From JAFGKM01 sp964403465 (GTDB lineage: Bacteria; Ratteibacteria; UBA8468; B48-G9; JAFGKM01), in assembly GCA_964403465.1 (NCBI GenBank), contig CAYOFY010000033.1:1-16309 (forward strand): 16,309 nt of DNA, read 5' to 3'. Below the pieces are notes generated by a model. The model was given only the letters and a program-made list of their open reading frames with translations, did not search any database and was not told the origin of the DNA. Of the stretch, positions 1 to 6,831 are shown piece by piece. Both the position numbers and the translations under genes were made by a program. Within the stretch, counting starts at the first letter, position 1. Each line of letters opens with the position of its first letter.

Positions 1-2
1 AG

Positions 3-75
3 ATGTGAGAGGAAAAAGAAAGGTTGAGATTGCCGCGCAAAGAACGCTCGCAATGACAAACACAACGTCTCACAT
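3..75. repeat. Intergenic palindromic repeat (MITE/REP-like)
   Basis: Outer 8-bp inverted arms ATGTGAGA (3-10) and TCTCACAT (68-75) enclose a core that starts GATTGC (28-33) and ends CTCGCAATGAC (47-57). Within the core ATTGC and GCAAT are complementary. The same core type, GATTGC followed by CTCGCAATG, recurs at 16276-16309 in the same plus-strand orientation. Dispersed short palindromes of this kind are common between genes in environmental bacterial genomes. No transposase is nearby, so any mobility would have to be supplied in trans. Seen: the arms and the second copy. Inferred: membership of a dispersed family. Confidence 0.55.
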
Positions 76-97
76 TTCACGCTTTCTAAAAGGAGGG

Positions 98-115
98 TTC
101 GGGGACTGTCCCGAA
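98..115 (+). repeat. Short inverted repeat (hairpin) in the tdh leader
   Basis: TTCGGG (98-103) pairs with CCCGAA (110-115) around a 6-base loop, and a G-U pair may extend the stem inwards. It sits directly after a purine-rich Shine-Dalgarno-like stretch (AAAAGGAGGG, 88-97) and just before an ATG at 119. No T-run follows, so it is not an intrinsic terminator. If it folds in the RNA it would bring that Shine-Dalgarno to about 3-4 bases from the ATG. Confidence 0.45.
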
Positions 116-118
116 TAA

Positions 119-199
119 ATGGAAAATAAAGGTTTCAGAAGAGATAAAACGAAACCCCTCACTATGAAAGCATATCAAAGGAGAGTTCGGGATAAATGA
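119..199 (+). CDS. Possible 26-residue leader peptide coupled to tdh
   Basis: An ATG at 119 opens a 26-codon frame ending at TGA 197-199. Its stop overlaps the tdh start in an ATGA arrangement (tdh ATG at 196-198), the classic layout for translational coupling. The peptide is strongly basic, rich in Lys and Arg, and has no membrane segment or run of one amino acid that would mark a classic attenuator. A strong Shine-Dalgarno-like stretch (88-97) lies 21 bases upstream of the start, but an 18-base hairpin (98-115) fills most of that distance, so effective spacing could be normal. A second in-frame ATG is at 164. I do not recognise the peptide. It could be a chance frame; the ATGA overlap and the upstream Shine-Dalgarno are the only support. 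Confidence 0.3.
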   Translation: MENKGFRRDKTKPLTMKAYQRRVRDK

Positions 200-1239
200 A
201 AGCGATTGTAAAAAGCGAACGCAGCAAGGGCCTCCGGCTGGAAGAAGTTCCCGTTCCGGAGGTGGGTATAAACGATGTTCTGATAAAGGTTCTCAAGACC
301 GCCGTTTGCGGAACGGATGTTCATATCTACAACTGGGATGAGTGGGCGCAAAAAACAATCCCGGTTCCGATAACCGTCGGCCATGAGTTTGTCGGGACGG
401 TGGCGGGGATGGGCAGCAACGTTAAAGACCTGAAAATCGGGGATATCGTGTCCGGCGAGGGTCATATCGTGTGCGGCAGGTGCCGCAACTGCCTTGCGGG
501 GCGCAGGCATTTATGCAACGACAGCAAAGGCGTCGGAGTAAACCGGCCCGGGAGTTTCGCCGAGTATATATGCATCCCCATTACCAACGTATGGCACGCT
601 GATCCTTCTATTCCCCTGGAAATACTTGCGATATTTGACCCTTTCGGAAACGCCACCCACTCTGCCCTCTCTTTTAAAACCCTCGGAGAGGACGTTTTGA
701 TTACAGGAGCAGGCCCGATCGGTCTGATGGCATCTGCGATAGTCAGACATGCGGGTGCACGCTACGTGGTGGTCACAGACAAGAACCCCTATCGCTTGAG
801 ACTGGCTGAGAAGATGGGCGCCGACCTTGCAGCGGAAGCCGGAGGGAAAGAGGACCTCAGGGATGTGCAGAAGAAACTCGGGATGAAGGAGGGGTTTGAC
901 GTGGGCCTTGAGATGTCAGGGAGCGGAGAAGCGCTGCGGGAGATGATTGGAAATATGTGCCACGGAGGGAAGATCGCGCTTCTCGGCATCCCGGCAGGAG
1001 AACTTGCCATTGACTGGCACAGGGTTATCTTCAACATGCTCACAATCAAGGGTATCTACGGCAGGGAAATGTACGAAACATGGTACATGATGCAGGCAAT
1101 GCTGCATTCAGGCCTGGATATCAGGCCGGTTATCACACACCGTTTCCATTACACCGAGTTTGAAGAGGCGTTTGAGGTGATGATTTCCGGTAAATGCGGG
1201 AAGGTGGTAATGGACTGGTCGGTTTTAAGGAGCAAATAA
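196..1239 (+). CDS. tdh: L-threonine 3-dehydrogenase
   Basis: Zinc-dependent, NAD-linked medium-chain dehydrogenase that oxidises threonine to 2-amino-3-ketobutyrate in the cytoplasm, normally followed by Kbl cleavage to glycine and acetyl-CoA. At 347 residues it is close to the E. coli enzyme. Seen: the catalytic zinc region with Cys38 in CGTDVH; the TDH-typical stretch YNWDEWAQKTIPVP; the GHE zinc-ligand segment; four structural-zinc cysteines in CGRCRNCLAGRRHLC; GVGVNRPG; the nucleotide-binding loop GAGPIG; and the C-terminal IKGIYGREMYETWY. These match true TDH better than generic alcohol or polyol dehydrogenases. AAAGGAG at 177-183 lies 12 bases before the ATG. No kbl gene is in the window. 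The gene is first of a tightly packed operon: its stop overlaps the next start in TAATG. Certain as to family; threonine as substrate is inferred from family motifs. Confidence 0.92.
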   Translation: MKAIVKSERSKGLRLEEVPVPEVGINDVLIKVLKTAVCGTDVHIYNWDEWAQKTIPVPITVGHEFVGTVAGMGSNVKDLKIGDIVSGEGHIVCGRCRNCLAGRRHLCNDSKGVGVNRPGSFAEYICIPITNVWHADPSIPLEILAIFDPFGNATHSALSFKTLGEDVLITGAGPIGLMASAIVRHAGARYVVVTDKNPYRLRLAEKMGADLAAEAGGKEDLRDVQKKLGMKEGFDVGLEMSGSGEALREMIGNMCHGGKIALLGIPAGELAIDWHRVIFNMLTIKGIYGREMYETWYMMQAMLHSGLDIRPVITHRFHYTEFEEAFEVMISGKCGKVVMDWSVLRSK

Positions 1240-4040
1240 TGCGTGGGAAAATATGGACTTTTTGCATCCTGATTTTTCTTTTGATTGGTACCTGGGGTTT
1301 TTCGCAGGTCCGCAACAGCAATTTCGGAAGCCGGGGAGCCAAGGTACCGTATTTCACCCAGGAGACCGTGGAGAATTACCGCAAAGCCGGGTGGAAATGT
1401 CCTGATGCAGACAACTGGCCCGACTGGTGGTGGGGGTTAATCGGCAGTAACGGTACAGTGGAATTTCCCACAAGCGGCGGGGTGCAGGCGGACAGTTATG
1501 TAAAACTCTCCGGAGAAGGGGTTTATCTCACAGGCTATCACGGATACGTATTGGAGGAACGCAATTACGTCTACACCATCTGGACCCGCGGCAGGGGACA
1601 ACTCCGTTTTCATGTTATCTCTTACGGGAAGGATGATGAAGGCAGGGCGTTACAGCTGGTGAAACCGGGTGAAGCGGCTGAAGATATGGTTGTTGAGGTG
1701 AACAGCGATAAGTGGATAAGATACCGCCACCTGCTTGTGAAAACACCTCTTTTGTGGAATGTACACCCATGGGTGGGCGTTGAAAAGGGAGCTCTCAATA
1801 TAGACGAGGTTGACATACTTCCTTCCAATCCTGCATTGGACCTGATAGTGAAGGAGGAAGAGGCCCTGTACGGCACCGGCGCACTGATAGAGGACAATGA
1901 TGTCGTGAAGGCTGATGAGGTCTTTGCGGAACGACGGAAGTCATACCGGGAAGCCCTGGATGCATTTTTACAGGCCAGGGGGACGATGGACAGCACGCTT
2001 GTGGAGTCCATGAATGCAGAGATGAAAACGCTTGCTCCGTACGTGCTTACAGAAGAACTTTCCGTGGTGCGGGTGCCATATTACAACGAGATGATAGTAC
2101 TCACGCAGGTTCTAAACACGTTAGCCGGAAGAAAGGTTGAACCGCCTGAACGGATAAAAGCGACTGAGGCAGGGACAACGATAGATTATGTCCCGGGCAA
2201 GAGGAAAATCAAAGAAGACGCAGTGTTTGTCACGGCAATAGAGCCGGACAGGATACTGTATGAAGAAGGGGAGAACGCGACCGTAAAGGTGTCTGTGAAA
2301 AATACAAAAGCGACCGAACAGAAGGTAGCGCTCATTGCCCTGCATCATAAGGATCTGGATACGGTAAACGAGGTCGGCAGGGAGAACGTATCAATCCCTG
2401 CAGGCGGACAGCAAAACTGGACGGTAAGTTATAATGCAGGCCCCGAGACATACGGCAGGGCAATCGAGGTGAAAGTGATGGATGAGTCGGGCAAGGAGAT
2501 GGACAGCTGGCAGGAGTACTATCAGGTTGCAAAGGAATGGTTCAGGGTACAAATGCATTCAGGCGGCAGATACAACAATATGCAGCATTTCTTCTCCGCG
2601 GTTCCCACCTCGTGGGGAATTCATACGACCGATGCAGAGCTTATTATAGGCGAACAGGGGGGAACTCCCATAAGTCCACGCGGAATCCGGGACATGACAA
2701 AGATGTGGCAGGCAAAAGGGAAAAAGGTCACGTTTTACCAGAACTGCCATTTTTCAGGGATAATGGGCTATGAAGAGGTGCGTGAACATCCGGAATATGC
2801 GCTTTACGACCCCAACGGCCAGTTTGCGGTTGACCCTGTTTATGGAGGGTACCCCGACCCCATGGTACTTGCCTCTCCCATAGAGGCGGGACCCAAGAGA
2901 CAGGTGAAAAAAACCTATCTGGACAGAAAATATACTTCATGGCAGCATGTACCGTCCAACTTCGGTATGGCGGACAACATAGAATATGGAGCAACCTGCA
3001 TCAGGGAATATGCGAAACAACAGGGGTTTGACGGCGTCTTCATAGACGGTACAATAACTGCCCTGAAAGGCTACGGATATGACGGCAGGATAAATGTTCC
3101 CGGGGACAGAGAGGAAACAGCCAGGTCAAATGCCAGCATGCAGGATATATATTACCGGATACTGAAGGGGGAAAACCCCTGTTTCGGAACCTGGTACAAC
3201 CACAGTTTCAGGTGGCCTCCGATTGCACGTCTCACGGACAGTTATCAGTTGCTGGGTTCAGGGACTGAAGGGGATGTCAGTGACGATTGGATACGTGAAG
3301 TATTCAGCAGGCCTAATGTCTCCTGTCTCATGGAAATGTCCGTCCCTTTCCATTCCGGGGGTTACGAAGGTCTTGACCGCCGGCCGAAAGAGTTCATGGA
3401 AGTACTTTGCGGCAACCGCGACTACATAGTGCAGAGATACGGGGGAAATGCCATAATCGGCTATGTTTACCCGCCGATACCCACGGATACTGATAAGCCG
3501 GGTTTATCAAAGTGGGGCTGGCCCACCGTGAATTATTATATGGCTCTGGTGACATCCGCCCAGCACCATATCGTCATTGCTGATTCATGGCACAGTGCGG
3601 ACCCCGCATTGCAGTTCCAGACAAGGTATTCACGCTTCCTGTGGGCTCCTGATATCAAAGCAGTAAACGAACCTGAAAAAGATGTCAATGTTGAAAGCCC
3701 TGAAGAAATATGGTGGAAGAAATTCGTGTACCGGCGGGACACCGCAAACGGCTATGACCTTATAATCCATCTGGTGCGGATACCGCCTACCAAAGACCGG
3801 TGGGATATAAACTGGGTTGATGAAGCGGTTCCGCTGGCAGGTGTGCACGTAAGCGCAGAGATAGGTTCAGGAAAAATTCAGGACGTATATGCCTTGAGAC
3901 CTTACCATTTTGAGGAGGAGCAGCAGGCGGTGGAGAAGAAACTGTCTCCTGTTGTTTCCGGAGGAAAGGCGACGGTGGAGATACCGCCGTTCCGTTATCA
4001 TACGATGGTGGTCATCAGAGTGACAGGAAACGTGAAATGA
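1239..4040 (+). CDS. Secreted multidomain glycoside-hydrolase-like protein
   Basis: A 933-residue protein. I place the start at ATG 1239, not at an in-frame upstream codon inside tdh, because AAGGAG (1227-1232) precedes it by 6 bases and the first residues then form a signal peptide (basic MRGK, hydrophobic core to about residue 20, likely cleavage near 22-24). Order by residue: a Trp- and Tyr-rich beta region resembling a carbohydrate-binding module (about 25-195); a helical linker (about 200-300); an Ig-like domain (about 325-430); a large domain with TIM-barrel character (about 435-800), including a KKVTFYQNCHFSG strand and a GFDGVFIDG strand end with Asp598 and Asp603; and a C-terminal beta domain. 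Barrel strands ending in FDGxFID often carry a catalytic Asp in glycosidases, so export and carbohydrate cleavage are likely. I cannot assign a GH family, a catalytic pair or a substrate. It lies between tdh and a racemase, with overlaps on both sides. Confidence 0.7.
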   Translation: MRGKIWTFCILIFLLIGTWGFSQVRNSNFGSRGAKVPYFTQETVENYRKAGWKCPDADNWPDWWWGLIGSNGTVEFPTSGGVQADSYVKLSGEGVYLTGYHGYVLEERNYVYTIWTRGRGQLRFHVISYGKDDEGRALQLVKPGEAAEDMVVEVNSDKWIRYRHLLVKTPLLWNVHPWVGVEKGALNIDEVDILPSNPALDLIVKEEEALYGTGALIEDNDVVKADEVFAERRKSYREALDAFLQARGTMDSTLVESMNAEMKTLAPYVLTEELSVVRVPYYNEMIVLTQVLNTLAGRKVEPPERIKATEAGTTIDYVPGKRKIKEDAVFVTAIEPDRILYEEGENATVKVSVKNTKATEQKVALIALHHKDLDTVNEVGRENVSIPAGGQQNWTVSYNAGPETYGRAIEVKVMDESGKEMDSWQEYYQVAKEWFRVQMHSGGRYNNMQHFFSAVPTSWGIHTTDAELIIGEQGGTPISPRGIRDMTKMWQAKGKKVTFYQNCHFSGIMGYEEVREHPEYALYDPNGQFAVDPVYGGYPDPMVLASPIEAGPKRQVKKTYLDRKYTSWQHVPSNFGMADNIEYGATCIREYAKQQGFDGVFIDGTITALKGYGYDGRINVPGDREETARSNASMQDIYYRILKGENPCFGTWYNHSFRWPPIARLTDSYQLLGSGTEGDVSDDWIREVFSRPNVSCLMEMSVPFHSGGYEGLDRRPKEFMEVLCGNRDYIVQRYGGNAIIGYVYPPIPTDTDKPGLSKWGWPTVNYYMALVTSAQHHIVIADSWHSADPALQFQTRYSRFLWAPDIKAVNEPEKDVNVESPEEIWWKKFVYRRDTANGYDLIIHLVRIPPTKDRWDINWVDEAVPLAGVHVSAEIGSGKIQDVYALRPYHFEEEQQAVEKKLSPVVSGGKATVEIPPFRYHTMVVIRVTGNVK

Positions 4041-4720
4041 AAAAAATAGGCATACTGGGAGGACTCGGACCTGAATCAACGGTTTCATATTATCTTTACA
4101 TCGTTCATGAATATTACAGGCGGTACCGAAATTTCGCCTATCCGGAGATAATTATTTACAGTCTTGACTTCCAGAGATTCATAGATGCCGGTTATGAAAT
4201 CGCGGTAGAGGTGAAAAGGGCCATCGGCAGGTTGAGCGATGCGGGAGCTGATTTCGTCGTTGCCGCCTGCAACTCAATCCATATAGTCTTTGACGAGGTC
4301 TCGCGTGATATACCCATACCGTGGATAAGCATCATAGACGTTACCGGGGAGGAGATTAGGAAAGAAAAGATAAAAAGAGCGGGTCTCCTCGGAACAGTCT
4401 TTACAATGAGCAAGGGATTTTACGCAAGAGGGCTGGAACGGATGGGCATTGAAACCGTCATACCCGATGCACCTGACATGAAAAGGGTGAATGACATAAT
4501 CTACAGCGAACTGGTGAGGAAAGAGGTGAAAGAAGAGTCCCGTGTTGAAATGCTCGGGATAATTGACAGGCTGATACAGAAAGGAGCGGAAGGGATTATC
4601 CTGGGATGTACGGAACTCCCTTTCCTCATAGGAGAATCTGATACGCCTGTCAGGATTTTTGACACAACCGTGCTACACGCAAGAAAAGCGCTGGATATCG
4701 CCCTGGAGGGTAAACAGTAA
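4037..4720 (+). CDS. Aspartate/glutamate racemase family protein
   Basis: A 227-residue cytoplasmic enzyme of the cofactor-independent Asp/Glu/hydantoin racemase superfamily, close to the bacterial aspartate racemase group. Seen: N-terminal IGILGGLGPEST; first catalytic cysteine Cys78 in AACNSIH; second cysteine Cys191 in LGCTELPF; and a typical GLLGT strand between them. Both cysteines of the two-base mechanism are present, so the protein looks active. The family interconverts L- and D-aspartate or glutamate, but some members act on other acids, so substrate is open. The start overlaps the previous stop in ATGA (4037-4040), which implies coupling to the secreted hydrolase-like gene. It is the last gene of the operon: the OmpH gene converges 8 bases after its stop, with no clear terminator hairpin between them, only a T-run (TTTTTT). 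Confidence 0.85.
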   Translation: MKKIGILGGLGPESTVSYYLYIVHEYYRRYRNFAYPEIIIYSLDFQRFIDAGYEIAVEVKRAIGRLSDAGADFVVAACNSIHIVFDEVSRDIPIPWISIIDVTGEEIRKEKIKRAGLLGTVFTMSKGFYARGLERMGIETVIPDAPDMKRVNDIIYSELVRKEVKEESRVEMLGIIDRLIQKGAEGIILGCTELPFLIGESDTPVRIFDTTVLHARKALDIALEGKQ

Positions 4721-4728
4721 GAATTTTT

Positions 4729-5205
4729 TCACTTATCGGTTTTTTGCTCCGGCGCAGGTTCCTTCTTTGCCATCTTTTCAAAAGACGCGAGAATCTCCTC
4801 TGTTATGTCACTCCCGCCTGAAATGAGCATGTTGCTGTCAATAACGTAGCCGTATTTCTTCTCTTTCGCTATCTTCTGGACGTCAACCCGCATCCTGTTA
4901 AAGGCCTCTTCCTGCAGTTCCATGCCCAGCTGCTGCAGTTGTTGCTGCATCATCTGTTGCATCTCTCCCTTGGACTCTTCATCCGCTTCTTCTATTTTCT
5001 TCTGCATCTCCTGTATCTGGGCCTGGAATTTTTCCATCGCCTCTTTGAAGGCAGGATGCGCCTCAAAAACCCTCCTGGTGTCTATTGATACTATCCTGAT
5101 ACCGGCCGCGTTGCCTGTCCCTGCAAAGAATCCCGCAATAGACAGAGATAATAGTGCCGTAAGGATTACACCCCTGGTTCCTTTCCCAGCAGATATTTTC
5201 AACAT
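4729..5205 (-). CDS. ompH: OmpH/Skp family periplasmic chaperone
   Basis: Small exported coiled-coil protein of the Skp/OmpH family, which binds unfolded outer-membrane proteins in the periplasm as a trimer. I choose the ATG at 5205 (158 residues), because AAAGGAG lies about 9 bases upstream and the protein then begins with a compact signal peptide ending near GNAAG. A frame extension to 5244 would add 13 residues before the signal and has no comparable site. Seen: the family start of the mature protein (IRIVSIDTRRVFEAHPAFKEA); a long helical, Gln/Met/Glu-rich region forming the coiled-coil arms (roughly residues 55-105); and the return to the core (KKYGYVIDSNMLI). Length is normal for Skp. 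It is not beside bamA or lpxD, the usual neighbours. It is divergent from enolase. Confidence 0.8.
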   Translation of the reverse strand: MLKISAGKGTRGVILTALLSLSIAGFFAGTGNAAGIRIVSIDTRRVFEAHPAFKEAMEKFQAQIQEMQKKIEEADEESKGEMQQMMQQQLQQLGMELQEEAFNRMRVDVQKIAKEKKYGYVIDSNMLISGGSDITEEILASFEKMAKKEPAPEQKTDK

Positions 5206-5516
5206 TGGTATCGTCTCCTTTGCCCCATGGCGGCCTTCCGTCATTAGAAGATCCGGCCTGCAATGACAGGCAGCCGGGGATTTTGATTTTCTAACTGCGT
5301 TATAGTATCATAAGTGGGAAAAAACGGCAAAAATGCACGTATCTCTGCCGGAAAGCACACAAACAGGATGCAATCTCTATGGCTGCACCATTCAGGGATA
5401 CAAGATAATTTTTGGTGAATCCTTTGAATTAATCTAACAGCTGTTGGAAACTTGAAAATGTAGTCTGACCGGATACCATGCAAAATCCGAAGTGCATCCA
5501 AAGGAGGAGAATGAAA
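5206..5516. other. Divergent ompH-enolase intergenic region
   Basis: Noncoding stretch of 311 bases between two divergent genes. It holds: a hairpin GCCTG-CAATGA-CAGGC (5256-5271) with possible outer CCG/CGG pairing to 5253 and 5277; a sigma70-like promoter for enolase (5283-5311); an inverted pair CGGCA/TGCCG just after it; a perfect 10-bp palindrome AACAGCTGTT (5436-5445) that could be an operator; and the strong enolase Shine-Dalgarno AAGGAGG (5501-5507). A short ATG frame from 5478 runs into enolase but lacks its own ribosome site. No convincing minus-strand promoter for ompH was picked out, although A/T-rich hexamers exist around 5300. Confidence 0.5.
5283..5311 (+). promoter_or_regulatory. 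Candidate sigma70 promoter for enolase
   Basis: TTGATT (5283-5288) and TATCAT (5306-5311) are separated by exactly 17 bases and match the TTGACA/TATAAT consensus at 4/6 and 5/6 positions. Transcription would start near 5318 and leave a leader of about 200 bases before the enolase ATG. This rests on the sequence match only. Chance matches of this quality occur in A/T-rich spacers, but the position between divergent genes fits. Confidence 0.45.
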
Positions 5517-6788
5517 ATGTCAAAGATAAAGAATGTCAGGGCAAGAGAGATTCTGGACTCCAGGGGCAATCCCACGGTTGAGGTTGATGTTATCCTCAAA
5601 AACGGCGTCATGGGACGGGCTGCCGTACCTTCAGGGGCCTCAACAGGCACAAGAGAGGCGGTTGAATTACGCGATGGCGATAAAGCAAGGTACATGGGCA
5701 AGGGGGTATTAAAGGCCGTTGACAACGTCAACAGGATAATTGCGCCTGAAATTACCGGCAAGAACCCTGAGAACCAGAAGGAGATTGACACGCTCATGAT
5801 AGAGATTGACGGCACCGAGAACAAGGCAATGCTGGGCGCAAATGCCATCCTTGGCGTCTCCATCGCGGCTGCAAAAGCCGCTGCCTGCGATGCCGGCCTG
5901 CCGGTTTATGCCTATCTCGGCGGAGACAGAGCAAGAAGGTTGCCGGTCCCGTGTTTCAACATTCTGAACGGCGGGAAACATGCCGATAACAACGTTGATA
6001 TCCAGGAATTTATGATTGCGCCCGTAGGCGCGCCGTCTTTCCGTGAAGCCCTGAGATACGCGGCGGAAACGTATCACAATCTGAAGGCGTTCCTGAAATC
6101 CAGGGGCTTGAGCACATCCGTAGGGGATGAGGGAGGTTTTGCTCCCAATCTTTCTTCCAACGAAGAGGCCATAAAGGCGATTATCACCGGTATTGAGAAA
6201 GCCGGGTACAAACCTGGCGAGGATATTGCCATCGTCCTGGACCCTGCGGCAAGCGAGTTCTACGAGGACGGCAGGTATCTCATGAAGGCGGATAACCAGA
6301 GCCTTTCCGCGGGAGAGATGGTCTCATACTACGGGAACCTGATATCAAAGTACCCCATCATTTCCATTGAGGACGGACTGGCTGAGAACGACTGGGAAGG
6401 ATGGAAGATATTGACCCGACAGCTGGGGAACAAAATCCAGCTTACCGGCGATGATATCTTTGTCACCAATCCACGCATATTGAAAGAAGGGATAAGGCAG
6501 GGCATTGCAAACTCCGTGCTGATTAAACTCAATCAGATAGGCACGATCACCGAAACCCTTGAAACGATAAAGATTGCAAGGAAGGCCGGGTATACCTGCA
6601 TGTTTTCACACCGTTCCGGCGAGACCGAGGATTCATTCCTCTCTGACATCACGGTGGCAACCAACGCCGGGCAGATTAAGACAGGCGCACCGGCAAGGTC
6701 TGAAAGGCTGGCGAAGTATAACCAGCTGCTCAGGATTGAGGAAGAACTTGGAAAAAAATCCAGATTCATCGGCAGGCTGAGGCCTTGA
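5517..6788 (+). CDS. eno: Enolase (phosphopyruvate hydratase)
   Basis: Cytoplasmic glycolytic enzyme that interconverts 2-phosphoglycerate and phosphoenolpyruvate with Mg2+. The ATG at 5517 gives 423 residues, normal for bacterial enolase. It begins with the conserved MSKIKNVRAREILDSRGNPT, and AAGGAGG (5501-5507) lies 9 bases upstream. The ATGs at 5478 and 5511 are therefore rejected as starts. Seen: the mobile loop PSGASTG (38-44); catalytic Glu205 in GDEGGF; metal ligands Asp242, Glu285 and Asp312; catalytic Lys337 in the signature LIKLNQIGTITE; His365 in SHRSGETED; and the C-terminal GAPARSERLAKYNQLLRIEEELG. All key residues are intact. The MFS permease gene follows after about 43 bases on the same strand and may be cotranscribed. 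This is one of the firmest calls in the window. Confidence 0.97.
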   Translation: MSKIKNVRAREILDSRGNPTVEVDVILKNGVMGRAAVPSGASTGTREAVELRDGDKARYMGKGVLKAVDNVNRIIAPEITGKNPENQKEIDTLMIEIDGTENKAMLGANAILGVSIAAAKAAACDAGLPVYAYLGGDRARRLPVPCFNILNGGKHADNNVDIQEFMIAPVGAPSFREALRYAAETYHNLKAFLKSRGLSTSVGDEGGFAPNLSSNEEAIKAIITGIEKAGYKPGEDIAIVLDPAASEFYEDGRYLMKADNQSLSAGEMVSYYGNLISKYPIISIEDGLAENDWEGWKILTRQLGNKIQLTGDDIFVTNPRILKEGIRQGIANSVLIKLNQIGTITETLETIKIARKAGYTCMFSHRSGETEDSFLSDITVATNAGQIKTGAPARSERLAKYNQLLRIEEELGKKSRFIGRLRP

Positions 6789-6831
6789 ATACCATCCCCT
6801 GTGTCGCATCGTCTTCCTGAAAAAGGATGTG

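Noticed and set aside
1194..1238. Upstream in-frame start for the secreted protein
   Set aside because: It would place 15 residues ahead of the signal peptide and inside tdh. The ATG at 1239 has a well-spaced AAGGAG.
4720..4760. Terminator between the racemase and ompH
   Set aside because: There is a T-run but no adjoining GC-rich stem. TAAG/CTTA pairing is too short.
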